Below, one piece after another: positions 39,288 through 47,348 of a stretch of DNA of 51,686 nucleotides. Made by a program: the position numbers and the translations under genes. Under the pieces are notes generated by a model. The model made no database searches and was not told the origin of the DNA. It saw only the letters and a list, made by a program, of their open reading frames with translations. Each line of letters starts with the position of its first letter. The first letter of the stretch is position 1. Source of the DNA: Terriglobia bacterium. GTDB lineage: Bacteria > Acidobacteriota > Terriglobia > Terriglobales > Acidobacteriaceae. Where the stretch lies: assembly GCA_020073525.1 (NCBI GenBank), contig JAIQFA010000031.1:1-51686 (forward strand), written 5' to 3'.

Positions 39288-39368
39288 TGCCCTTTTGATG
39301 TTCCTCCCCTGCTGTTAAACTCTCAGGTTGGCTTCTGGCCAGCGCACTCTTCCATACAAGTTGGACTC

Positions 39369-40568
39369 ATGTTGAAACCTGGAGACATTGCCATTGTCAG
39401 CGGGGCGCGTACGCCCTTTGGACGCTATTGCGGGAAGATCAAAGACTACACGGCACAGGAACTGGGCGCGGTGGCGGCGAAGGCTGCCATCGAGCGGGCG
39501 GGCATTGATCCGAAGGACTTCGACCATGCCGTGTTCGGAAATGCGCAGCAGACCTCTGGCGATGCGATCTATGGAGCGCGGCATGTGGCGTTGCGGGCAG
39601 GGTTGACGATTGAGACTCCGGCGCTGACCGTAAATCGGCTGTGCGGGTCAGGGATGCAATCGATTGTCAGCGCGGCGCAGATGATCCAGACCGAAGAAGC
39701 GAAGGTGGTGCTGGCGGGCGGAATGGAGTCGATGTCGCAGGCGCCGTTTGTGATCCGGGGACGCGATGGATTCACGCTGGCTCCGGGGGGCAAGCTGGAA
39801 GATTCGCTGATGGTGGCGCTGCTCGATACTTATTGCGGCCTCTACATGGCGAATACGGCGGAGTTGTATGGCGAGCAGCAGGGAATCACACGGCAGGCCC
39901 AGGACGAATTCGCGCTGCGCTCCCAGCAGACGGCCGATGCAGCTTATAAGGCGGGGCGTTTACAGGAAGAGCTGACGCCCGTGCCGCTGCGGAATTCGAA
40001 GGGCGAGGCGACGGGAGAGATGCTGACCGAGGACGATCACCGGCGTCCGCAGACGACGATGGAAGGGCTGGCGAAGCTACGCGCCGCGTTTGGTAAGAAT
40101 GGGACGGTGACGGCTGGGAATGCGAGCGGGATTGTGGACGGTGCGGCGGCGGTGGTGGTGATGTCGCTGGAGCAGGCGCAGAAAAGGAATCTGAGCCCGC
40201 TGGGACGGATTGTGAATTGGGGAATTGCTGGCGTCGAGCCGAAACTGATGGGGCGCGGCCCGGTTCCGGCCACGAAGATTGCCCTGCAGCGTGCGGGGCT
40301 GACTTTGGATTACATCGATTTGATTGAAGTGAACGAAGCGTTCGCGGCGCAGTATCTGGGGGTGGAGAAAGAATTGGGACTCGATCGTGAGAAGGTCAAC
40401 GTGAACGGCGGAGCGATTGCGCTGGGACACCCGCTGGGTGCGACCGGGACGCGGCTGGTGATTACGCTGCTGTATGAGTTGCGGCGGCGGAAGAAGAAGT
40501 ACGGGCTGGCAACGGCGTGCATTGGCGGCGGGCAGGGGATTGCTATGGTGGTGGAGAGCTTCCAGTAG
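39369..40568 (+). CDS. atoB: Acetyl-CoA acetyltransferase (thiolase)
   Basis: The product is 399 residues, full thiolase length. The nucleophile Cys is C92 in NRLCGSGMQS. The second site is GHPLGATG (His near 355) and the third is CIGGGQG (Cys near 385), all intact. NEAFAAQ is also conserved. The enzyme condenses two acetyl-CoA to acetoacetyl-CoA, or thiolytically cleaves 3-ketoacyl-CoA. In the next 4 kb on the same strand lie a 3-hydroxyacyl-CoA dehydrogenase and an enoyl-CoA hydratase, which would carry acetoacetyl-CoA to crotonyl-CoA or the reverse. The direction (degradative or synthetic) cannot be read from sequence. Confidence 0.93.
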   Translation: MLKPGDIAIVSGARTPFGRYCGKIKDYTAQELGAVAAKAAIERAGIDPKDFDHAVFGNAQQTSGDAIYGARHVALRAGLTIETPALTVNRLCGSGMQSIVSAAQMIQTEEAKVVLAGGMESMSQAPFVIRGRDGFTLAPGGKLEDSLMVALLDTYCGLYMANTAELYGEQQGITRQAQDEFALRSQQTADAAYKAGRLQEELTPVPLRNSKGEATGEMLTEDDHRRPQTTMEGLAKLRAAFGKNGTVTAGNASGIVDGAAAVVVMSLEQAQKRNLSPLGRIVNWGIAGVEPKLMGRGPVPATKIALQRAGLTLDYIDLIEVNEAFAAQYLGVEKELGLDREKVNVNGGAIALGHPLGATGTRLVITLLYELRRRKKKYGLATACIGGGQGIAMVVESFQ

Positions 40569-40627
40569 ATTTCGTGCGTACTGTCTGTGGATTGGCGAAC
40601 GATCCAGGGGGTGAAGGGAGGATACCA

Positions 40628-41056
40628 ATGTCAAGTTCGTTCCATGTCGTCCTGGCACTTTTCCTTCTCGTATCAGTTGGCGCACCCATACATTCGCAAC
40701 AGCAGGGAAAGAACCGACCCAAGTTGCCAGAGGTAAAGCCCAAAAGAGGTGAATGCGCCATCTTGCTACCCGAACGGGACGAACGGCACGATTTGGCCAG
40801 ACTGGTACGAGCGGACCAGTTCCTCGACTGCGAACGCGACGGCTTCCCGAAAAACTTGGCCCCGCCGTGGAAGGAACGGGAAGAAGCGGAGAAAAAACTG
40901 GGTGATGCCTGTGATTACTTCATTGCGAAGTCGGTCAAAGATTATCCGCAGGTGGGTCACGCAAATCTACAACTCGCCGCAGACCGATGCCGAATAAATG
41001 TCATGGGTGTGATCTTTCAAGAGTTGGTGGAAGGTCTTGGTAGCAGCCCCCAATAG
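40628..41056 (+). CDS. Secreted protein of unknown function
   Basis: The product is 142 residues from ATG 40628, with GGGAGG 6 bases upstream. This excludes the longer frame starting inside the thiolase gene. It has a signal peptide (SSSFHVVLALFLLVSVGAPI, cleaved near HSQQ) and then a charged mature region with four cysteines (GECAIL, FLDCERD, GDACDYF, ADRCRI). I recognise no family. The even spacing of cysteines suggests disulfides in the periplasm. It sits between metabolic genes and is probably cotranscribed with the thiolase (60-bp gap). Confidence 0.7.
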   Translation: MSSSFHVVLALFLLVSVGAPIHSQQQGKNRPKLPEVKPKRGECAILLPERDERHDLARLVRADQFLDCERDGFPKNLAPPWKEREEAEKKLGDACDYFIAKSVKDYPQVGHANLQLAADRCRINVMGVIFQELVEGLGSSPQ

Positions 41057-41080
41057 GGCGGATGTAAAGGAGTTCGTGTA

Positions 41081-41203
41081 ATGGCCGCGAAGAAAAAAGG
41101 CAGTCCCGAGTTCTTCCCGAAGAACAAACCCCTTAAACGTCGCAAGGGTCGGAAGAGAAAGATGGGTGCTCGTGGGACCGGCGTGCGCGGAGGGCATCGG
41201 TAG
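41081..41203 (+). CDS. Very basic 40-residue protein
   Basis: This reading frame runs from ATG 41081 to TAG 41203, with AAGGAG (41067-41072) 8 bases upstream. It is 25 bp after the preceding gene. The product (MAAKKKGSPEFFPKNKPLKR, continuing RKGRKRKMGARGTGVRGGHR) has nearly half Lys/Arg and almost no acidic residues. Such composition suggests binding to nucleic acid or ribosome. I do not recognise a family. The strong ribosome-binding site, clean spacing and basic character support a real gene; the short length leaves doubt. Confidence 0.6.
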   Translation: MAAKKKGSPEFFPKNKPLKRRKGRKRKMGARGTGVRGGHR

Positions 41204-41263
41204 GCGACGCGAGAGTTATGAAAGCGAATGTGGAAGTCAGCTGTAGTGAAAATAAGGATTCAT

Positions 41264-42157
41264 ATGGAAATCAGAAAAATTGGCGTTCTAGGTTGTGGCT
41301 TGATGGGTTCCGGCATCGCGCAGGTTGCGGCGACTGCGGGATTTGACGTTACCGTGCTCGAAGTCGAGCAGAAGTATCTCGACAAGGGCTTTGCCGGGAT
41401 TGAGAAATCGCTGGCGAAGTTTGCCGAGCGTGGTCCCGAGAAGGGCGGAATCACTTCGCAGCAGAAAGGTGAGATCCGGGCGCGGCTCAAGGGCACGACG
41501 AACAAGGCAGACCTAGCCGATTGCGACATTGTCATTGAGGCCATCATCGAGAACGTGGAAGAGAAGAAAAAGATGTATGCGTCGCTCGACGGCATCGTGA
41601 AAAAAGATGCGATCTTTGCCTCGAATACTTCTTCCATTTCGGTGACCGAGCTTTTGACGGCGGTGAAGCGTCCGGAAAGATTTATCGGGCTGCACTTTTT
41701 TAATCCCGTGCCGCTGATGAAACTGGTGGAGGTAGTGAAGACGATTGCCACCGCTCCCGCTGTGTACGACGCGGCCTACGAGTTCGCAAAGAAGCTGGGC
41801 AAGGTTCCGGTGCGCACGTCGGACAAGACCGGATTCATCGTAAACCGGCTGCTGGTGCCGTATTTGCTGGATGCGATTCGCGCGTATGAAGAGGGCGTGG
41901 GGTCGATCGAGGACATCGATAACGCGATGAAGCTCGGGTGCGGATATCCGATGGGTCCATTTACCCTGCTCGATTTCGTCGGGCTCGATACGACTTACTA
42001 CATTACGCACGTGATGTATGACGAGTTCAAGGAGCGGCGGTTTGCATCGCCTCCGCTGCTGAAGCGGCTGGTGATGGCAGGGTGGTACGGGAAGAAGTCG
42101 GGGCGTGGCTTTTATGATTACGCGAACCCGGAGAAGCCGGTGGCGGGGAAGTTCTGA
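41264..42157 (+). CDS. hbd: 3-hydroxybutyryl-CoA dehydrogenase
   Basis: The product is 297 residues from ATG 41264, with AAGGA about 6 bases upstream; an ATG 12 codons earlier is less well placed. The NAD-binding Rossmann motif is GVLGCGLMGSGIAQ. The catalytic segment GLHFFNPVPLMKLVEV has His (near 143) and Glu 12 residues later. NTSSIS and the C-terminal YGKKSGRGFYDY complete the family pattern. It oxidises or reduces acetoacetyl-CoA/3-hydroxybutyryl-CoA, linking the thiolase and enoyl-CoA hydratase encoded on either side. Confidence 0.94.
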   Translation: MEIRKIGVLGCGLMGSGIAQVAATAGFDVTVLEVEQKYLDKGFAGIEKSLAKFAERGPEKGGITSQQKGEIRARLKGTTNKADLADCDIVIEAIIENVEEKKKMYASLDGIVKKDAIFASNTSSISVTELLTAVKRPERFIGLHFFNPVPLMKLVEVVKTIATAPAVYDAAYEFAKKLGKVPVRTSDKTGFIVNRLLVPYLLDAIRAYEEGVGSIEDIDNAMKLGCGYPMGPFTLLDFVGLDTTYYITHVMYDEFKERRFASPPLLKRLVMAGWYGKKSGRGFYDYANPEKPVAGKF

Positions 42158-42182
42158 ACGTTTTCCGCGGGATTGGCGCGGA

Positions 42183-42224
42183 TGGACACAGGATCGAGAC
42201 TCCCACAGACACACGGAGAGAGAC
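42183..42224. repeat. Phrase-like intergenic repeat (ACACGGAGAGAG type)
   Basis: The stretch GGACACAGGATCGAGACTCC continues to CACAGACACACGGAGAGAG. It belongs to the same phrase family as 25348, 39119 and 43478. Its last GGAG doubles as the ribosome-binding site of the next gene. Confidence 0.45.
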
Positions 42225-42638
42225 TTGGGATTCACTTCCGATTCGCGGTTAACGTCAGCGCCAGATGATTGCCTCGGAGAGCTAAATCAAGAGGAGCGCG
42301 GACGCTATCTCCGGTTCTGGCGAATGTTCAAGTTGCTGGACACATTGGGTTGGGTCGGCCTCGGCACTCTTGTGTTCGTTGGTTTGCTGGTCGCGCACCT
42401 TCGTGGTGGCGGTTGGACGTATTTCAGCTTCGCAGGGCTAGCTCTGGTGGCTGTTACGGCAATTTGGATCCGACTTCTACCTTGCCCTCGTTGCGGAGTG
42501 AAGTTCTGGGGTGGATTGTTGACCCTGCTGCCGAGGGCACCCGGGATGCCAAGGGGGCTAGGTCCCTTCTACATTGGAAAATGCTGGGGTTGCGGCCTCA
42601 GCCGGAAACAGCTCTCAGATTTAGCGAAGTACGAATAG
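42225..42638 (+). CDS. Two-helix membrane protein with a C-terminal zinc ribbon
   Basis: The product is 137 residues from TTG 42225 (LGFTSDSRLTS), preceded by GGAG at about 8 bases. A longer frame that begins inside hbd is rejected. The cytoplasmic lead-in (LNQEERGRYLRFWRMFKLLD) is followed by two helices (LGWVGLGTLVFVGLLVAHL, FSFAGLALVAVTAIWIRLL). The tail has two CxxC knuckles, LPCPRCGVKF and GKCWGCGLSR, forming a zinc ribbon. No recognised family. It is inserted between hbd and crt on the same strand. Confidence 0.65.
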   Translation: MGFTSDSRLTSAPDDCLGELNQEERGRYLRFWRMFKLLDTLGWVGLGTLVFVGLLVAHLRGGGWTYFSFAGLALVAVTAIWIRLLPCPRCGVKFWGGLLTLLPRAPGMPRGLGPFYIGKCWGCGLSRKQLSDLAKYE

Positions 42639-42673
42639 ATGTTCATCAGCGTCAACGTGCTAGGTGCGAACAT

Positions 42674-43456
42674 ATGACCTACGAAAACATTCTCCTCGAA
42701 AAGAAGAACTCCATTGCCTACGTCACCGTCAACCGGCCGAAGGTGCTCAACGCACTCAATATGGCCACGATGGAAGAGCTGCGAGCCGCCTTCACTGATA
42801 TCAAGAGCGACGCCGCGATCCGCGTCGCGATTCTGACCGGTGCGGGCGAGAAGGCGTTCATTGCGGGCGCGGACATTGGCGAACTGGCGAAGCAGGATGC
42901 GGTCTCCGGCAAGGAATATGGGCATCGGGGGCAGGCGGTACTCGACCTGATCGAAGATCTAGGCAAGCCGGTGATTGCCTGCATCAATGGATTTGCGCTG
43001 GGCGGCGGATGCGAACTGGCGCTTGCTTGCACGATGCGTTTCGCGAGCGACAACGCGAAGATGGGGCAGCCGGAGGTGAAGCTAGGAATTATTCCGGGAT
43101 ATGGCGGGTCGCAGCGGCTGCCGCGTCTGGTGGGCAAGGGTCTCGCGATGCAAATCGTGCTGGCCGGGGAGATGATCACGGCGCAGGAAGCGCATCGGAT
43201 TGGGCTGGTGAATGAAGTCACGGCGGCGGCGGAGCTGATTCCGCGCGCGGAGGCGATTGCGGCTAAGATCATTGCGAACGCTCCGCTGGCCGTGCAGTAC
43301 GCTATGGAGGCTGTCAATAAGGGAATGGAGATGACTTTGGCCGAGGGACTGTTCCTGGAGGCTTCTTTGTTTGGCGTGTGCTGCGCTACCGAGGATAAGA
43401 AGGAAGGGACGGCGGCGTTTCTGGAAAAGCGTCCGGCACAGTTTAAGGGGCGGTAA
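42674..43456 (+). CDS. crt: Enoyl-CoA hydratase / crotonase
   Basis: The product is 260 residues from ATG 42674. A longer frame would overlap the upstream gene. The crotonase oxyanion-hole loops are AFIAGADIGEL and GFALGGGCELALAC. The two catalytic glutamates are in GGGCELA (near 113) and QPEVKLGIIPG (near 133), matching positions 144 and 164 of rat hydratase. The enzyme interconverts crotonyl-CoA and 3-hydroxybutyryl-CoA. Together with thiolase and hbd it forms the C4 segment; butyryl-CoA dehydrogenase and Etf genes are not nearby. Confidence 0.94.
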   Translation: MTYENILLEKKNSIAYVTVNRPKVLNALNMATMEELRAAFTDIKSDAAIRVAILTGAGEKAFIAGADIGELAKQDAVSGKEYGHRGQAVLDLIEDLGKPVIACINGFALGGGCELALACTMRFASDNAKMGQPEVKLGIIPGYGGSQRLPRLVGKGLAMQIVLAGEMITAQEAHRIGLVNEVTAAAELIPRAEAIAAKIIANAPLAVQYAMEAVNKGMEMTLAEGLFLEASLFGVCCATEDKKEGTAAFLEKRPAQFKGR

Positions 43457-43477
43457 GTCAAAAGCTTCACCACTGGG

Positions 43478-43556
43478 GACACAGAGGGACACAGGGGATT
43501 CACAGGGTTAAAAGCAAAATCCACCACGGAGACACCGAGGCACGGAGAACAGCACG
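43478..43556. repeat. Phrase-like repeats between crt and ribH
   Basis: GGGGACACAGAGGGACACAG (43478-43497) and CCACGGAGACACCGAGGCAC (43523-43542), with a following GGAG, fill the gap to ribH. The second phrase runs right up to the ribH initiation region and may supply its ribosome-binding site. Confidence 0.55.
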
Positions 43557-43565
43557 AAAGAAAAG

Positions 43566-44126
43566 ATAAAACCCGAACGTATTACTGAGCCGACGGTTCC
43601 TGCTATCGAGGGCAGCCTCAGCGCTGATGGAAGGCGGTTTGCTATTGTCGTCTCTCGCTTCAACGCCTTCATCACGGAACGTCTCTTTCAGAGCGCTTAC
43701 GACGGATTGCTGCGCTCGGGCGCGAAGAAGAAAGACATCGCGCTGGTCCGAGTTCCCGGGGCATTCGAAATCCCTTTGGCCGCGCGCACGCTTGCCGAAA
43801 CTGGGAAGTACGACGCGATTCTCTGTATTGGTTGTCTGCTGCGCGGCGACACGGCGCACTATGACGTCATCGTGAATGAAGTTACGCGGGGCATCGGGCA
43901 GTCGGCGCAGGAGACCGGTGTCCCTCATGCGTTTGGTGTGCTGACCTGCGAGACGCTGGAGCAGGCGATTGATCGCGCCGGTTTGAAGATGGGGAACAAG
44001 GGACTGGAAGCGGCGCTGGCGGCGGTGGAGATGGCGAATCTGAAACGAGCCGTCAGCCATCAGCCATCAGCCGTCAGGAAAGGCAAAGCGAAACCAACTG
44101 CTCGCAAGCGCAAACTCCGTTCCTGA
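43566..44126 (+). CDS. ribH: 6,7-dimethyl-8-ribityllumazine synthase
   Basis: Conserved lumazine-synthase sequence begins at AIVVSRFNAFITERL and continues through VPGAFEIPLAA, CLLRGDTAHYDVI (catalytic His) and GVLTCETLEQAIDRAG. The enzyme makes the riboflavin precursor from a ribityl-diaminouracil and butanone phosphate. No ATG, GTG or TTG occurs in frame upstream of the conserved part, back to a stop at 43509, and none in any frame from 43457 to about 43620. The start shown is ATA 43566 (giving KPERITEPTVPAIEGSLS), with ATT 43581 as the alternative. A single ATG-to-ATA change is also possible. The C-terminal about 25 residues (AVSHQPSAVR...) are encoded by an intergenic repeat. nusB follows. 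Confidence 0.85.
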   Translation: MKPERITEPTVPAIEGSLSADGRRFAIVVSRFNAFITERLFQSAYDGLLRSGAKKKDIALVRVPGAFEIPLAARTLAETGKYDAILCIGCLLRGDTAHYDVIVNEVTRGIGQSAQETGVPHAFGVLTCETLEQAIDRAGLKMGNKGLEAALAAVEMANLKRAVSHQPSAVRKGKAKPTARKRKLRS

Positions 44127-44220
44127 CCTGCAATTCTTCGGCGATCGAACTGTCCTGTAGACTGTTGTTAGCTTCAACTGTTCCACGGTTTTACTGACGG
44201 CTGATGGCTGACTGCTGACA
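44051..44220. repeat. Inverted copies of a TCAGCCATCAG phrase across ribH 3' end and nusB leader
   Basis: TCAGCCATCAGCCGTCAG (44060-44077) is exactly complementary to CTGACGGCTGATGGCTGA (44194-44211). The first copy is inside the ribH reading frame; the second ends just before the nusB ATG at 44220. A transcript could pair these arms, occluding the nusB start. The same sequence type is seen in the AGCT phrase repeats. Confidence 0.6.
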
Positions 44221-44630
44221 TGGGCACTCGCCGCAAATCCCGCGAACTGGTTCTGCAGATGCTGTTTCAGGCCGACATGGGGAAACAGACGCCGGAGCTT
44301 GTCCGGAAAACGTTCTGGACGGAGCGGGCCAACGTGGATGAAGAAGTGCGCGGGTTTGCCGACGACCTGTTTCGCGTGGCTACCGACCGGCTGGAGGAGA
44401 TCGATGGGCTGATCGGAAAACATACGCAGCACTGGCGCATGGACCGCATGGCGACCGTTGATCGCAACGTGTTGCGGGGAGCGGTGGCCGAGTTTCTGGG
44501 GTATCCGGCGACTCCGCGGGCCGTGGTGATCAACGAGGCGCTTGAAATTGCGCGCAAGTTTTCCACTCCGGAATCGGTGCAGTTTATTAATGGTGTGCTG
44601 GATAGCGTGGGGAAAGAAGTAGGGCCGTAG
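44220..44630 (+). CDS. nusB: Transcription antitermination factor NusB
   Basis: The product is 136 residues, the normal length. Family marks are GTRRKSRELVLQMLFQAD at the N-terminus, a helical middle, MATVDRNVLRGAVAEFL, and VVINEALEIARKFSTPESVQ near the end. NusB binds boxA RNA with ribosomal protein S10 for rRNA antitermination. It lies 94 bp downstream of ribH, a very common bacterial pairing. The initiation region is inside the inverted phrase repeat. Confidence 0.96.
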   Translation: MGTRRKSRELVLQMLFQADMGKQTPELVRKTFWTERANVDEEVRGFADDLFRVATDRLEEIDGLIGKHTQHWRMDRMATVDRNVLRGAVAEFLGYPATPRAVVINEALEIARKFSTPESVQFINGVLDSVGKEVGP

Positions 44631-44808
44631 AAAACAGCTCTTAGCTGTCGGCTCTCAGATCTCAGGTACCGCAACCGTAGGCTGATCTCTTACCAATTCT
44701 TTTTCCTTGTTTAATTACTCCCTCTGTTTTCAGCCCGCTCGCGGCAGTTTGAGCCAAGCTGCGCTCGGCTTGGACGGACGAGGCGCCCGCCCCCACACGA
44801 ACTTGACC

Positions 44809-47271
44809 TCACTGTGGACGGATCGCGACCATATCGGGGAGGCATAGCGGCGCGGGATTGCCATTATTACTACACATATTGCGATTGTTGTTGTCGTTGA
44901 CGTTGACGTACGGGACCTGCTGAATGTCGCCCTGACTGATGGTGTTGATGATGTGGATCGAGCCCACGGCGCAGGTGGTTGGGTGCTCCGGGTCATACTG
45001 ATCGCAGGCGGCGACGAACACCTGGCTGCCATCGGTCGAAGCGGACGCTGCGAGCGGGTCGGCGCTGCCGACCAGCGGAACGGACGTGGTGGTCCCGTTG
45101 GTTGTGTCAAAGAGAAGCACGGCGGGGATGTTCTTGGCAACGAGAATCATTTCGCTGTCGTCGGCCACAAGCTGAGTGTAGATCGGCGTGAAATTTCCCT
45201 GTCCGAGGTTAAAAGACGGACCCTTCGTAAGAAAGGGAATCGGAACCTGGGCGTTCGGGTTCGACACAGCCGGCAAATCACACGTCATTTTTCCAGCGTC
45301 CGATATGTCTATGGCCGTGGGCTGCTGCGTGAATTGTGTTTGCAGAATCTCGATGTTGGGCGGCTCCAGCGCAAGAATTTCCTGTGTCAGCGATGGTTGA
45401 CCGCTATTTGGCCCAGTCGAAACCAATACTGGTCCGTGGGCTTGGACGTTCATTGTCGGAAAGATCTTCAGTGGCACAGCGGAAGTGGCGCCGTTTCCGA
45501 GCTTCTGTGTTGGAACTCCGGCCGAAGAGCAGGTCGAGTATCCGCTAATGGAATTTCCCGGAGTTCCCGAGTCTCCCGCCACGTACGCGAAGCTGCCATC
45601 GGCCGAGAATGCCAGGTCAGTCACGGAAGTTGCAACCGGAACCGAGCTAAGCGCGTCGACGGTGGAGTAAACGTACATATTGCCAGTGCTGGTGAGAATG
45701 AAGAGTTTCAATTGATCGGGAGAAAAGGCAGCGGCAATGGGAGTCTGGCCGGGGATGATGAGGTCCACGGGGGTACCGGAGGTACTGCCGGCGTTGAAGA
45801 TATGGACCTGGCTCGGCGTGGAAACATTGTCGGCGACGACCACCAGTTTGCCATCATTCGAAATGGTCAGAACTTTGCCGCACAACGAAACATTGCAGGG
45901 CGTCGGGGAACCCGAGACCAAAGTGGCGGACGGGCTGGTACCGCTCACATCCACGTACATCAAGCCTTGGTCGCTGCCAATGTAGAGGCGCTGTGTCGAC
46001 AGATGGTTGAACATCATGGAATTGGGAGTGCGGGGCAGGCCCACGATCGATCCGATGGGGTTGGTTCCGCTGGTAGGGGTCACCGAGAACAGCGCGCTGG
46101 AGCAGCCGGGGGCGTTCTGGCAGCCGGTGGTTGCAGCCCAAGCCGTGTAGGTAGGTGGCTTTGAGGTTGAAGCTACATCAACGGATATCGCGCCATAGCC
46201 CTGGGTCCCGTTGGGCAGCGGTCCGTTGCTGGCATAGACGGGGAGTCCGGGCAGGACTCCGATGTTGCAGGTGGGCGGACTGCAGGAAGCGGTAAGCGTA
46301 GCGCCGCCCAAGTTGGCGCGGGCGGTTGCACTATTGGTGCCGGTATCGTTGGTGACGGTGGTGAAGGCAGCCACCTCAGGATTCGTCGTACTCCAGGTAA
46401 GGGGAGGAGTTTTGAGTGGCCCAAAATCCACGATGTTATACAGGCTGTCAATGGCAGTAGCGGTAATCGGTACGCTGCCACCATTATTTACAGAGACCGA
46501 GTTTCCAGCCGCAGCCTGACCTCCAATCTGAAGCCGGATGTACCGGACCAGGCAGGTCGTATAGGGATAGGGGTTGCTGGTCGTCCCGGAGACACTGGCA
46601 AAAAGCTGGGTAATGCCGGGAGACTTGGCGGTGGTCGTGACTTGGTTCAACTGCTGATTCGGCGGCTGTCCCGACACGATGGGAGTTACGGTGACCACGC
46701 CGACATTGCTGGACGACCAGTTTATAGGGCCGACGGTATTGGTGATGTCCACATTGTTGCTGAAGGCGATCCCCTTGTACTGCCAGGTCTGTTCCTGAGA
46801 AAAACAGGCGTACGGGGGGTCTTGATTCTCGTCGTTGACGATCTTAATGCTGTCGATGTGCTGGTGGACATAGACGAAGGTGGTGGGGCTGCTGACGCCC
46901 TCGGTGACGGCGGTTACGAGGGCGATTCCGGAAGTGCCAGGACTGCAAATGGCCACGCTGGCGTCCCAAGTGCCGGCGCAGGCATTCCCATTGCTGGCGA
47001 TGGAAAGTGGCGCCGGGGCGCCGGGGTTGCCGCTCACAACAAGAAGTTGAATGTTGGCGCCAAGAACTACACGTCCGAGGGCATCCTTGGCGCTCGCGCT
47101 AAAAACCTGTGTGCCACCCACGTCGAGGGAGAGAGTGGTGCTGGGGCTCAGCGTGACGCTCGTCACGCCTCCGTTGCCATTGTTGCTGCTGCTCTTGCCG
47201 AGACAGGCGGTCAGGGCGAGGACGAAAATGATGGCCAGTGTAAGAAGAAAGCCGGAACCGCAACGATGCAT
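44809..47271 (-). CDS. Large Ig-like/propeller lipoprotein
   Basis: The product is 820 residues from ATG at complement 47271, with AGGAGG 5 bases upstream. A start 27 codons earlier has neither this nor a usable signal. The lipobox is LALTAC (signal FLLTLAIIFVLALTAC), so the mature protein is a lipid-anchored surface or periplasmic protein. Residues about 40-370 contain beta-sandwich Ig-like (Big_2-type) stretches (SVTLSPSTTLSLDVGGTQVF, INWSSSNVGVVTVTP, LTWSTTNPEVAAFTT). The remainder (about 380-810) looks like a beta-propeller with repeated VVVADNVSTPSQVHIFNAG, LAFSADGSFAYVAGD and STDGSQVFVAACD strands. The function is likely adhesive or sensory, unproven. It is convergent with nusB; the 178-bp gap holds an AGCT phrase. 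Confidence 0.85.
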   Translation of the reverse strand: MHRCGSGFLLTLAIIFVLALTACLGKSSSNNGNGGVTSVTLSPSTTLSLDVGGTQVFSASAKDALGRVVLGANIQLLVVSGNPGAPAPLSIASNGNACAGTWDASVAICSPGTSGIALVTAVTEGVSSPTTFVYVHQHIDSIKIVNDENQDPPYACFSQEQTWQYKGIAFSNNVDITNTVGPINWSSSNVGVVTVTPIVSGQPPNQQLNQVTTTAKSPGITQLFASVSGTTSNPYPYTTCLVRYIRLQIGGQAAAGNSVSVNNGGSVPITATAIDSLYNIVDFGPLKTPPLTWSTTNPEVAAFTTVTNDTGTNSATARANLGGATLTASCSPPTCNIGVLPGLPVYASNGPLPNGTQGYGAISVDVASTSKPPTYTAWAATTGCQNAPGCSSALFSVTPTSGTNPIGSIVGLPRTPNSMMFNHLSTQRLYIGSDQGLMYVDVSGTSPSATLVSGSPTPCNVSLCGKVLTISNDGKLVVVADNVSTPSQVHIFNAGSTSGTPVDLIIPGQTPIAAAFSPDQLKLFILTSTGNMYVYSTVDALSSVPVATSVTDLAFSADGSFAYVAGDSGTPGNSISGYSTCSSAGVPTQKLGNGATSAVPLKIFPTMNVQAHGPVLVSTGPNSGQPSLTQEILALEPPNIEILQTQFTQQPTAIDISDAGKMTCDLPAVSNPNAQVPIPFLTKGPSFNLGQGNFTPIYTQLVADDSEMILVAKNIPAVLLFDTTNGTTTSVPLVGSADPLAASASTDGSQVFVAACDQYDPEHPTTCAVGSIHIINTISQGDIQQVPYVNVNDNNNRNMCSNNGNPAPLCLPDMVAIRPQ

Positions 47272-47348
47272 GAACCCTCCTCGCGTCCGTTTGCCAGGCG
47301 CGAGCCTAAAGCTGTTGAGTGGAAAACTGTCAGTGTAGAAGGTAAGGT

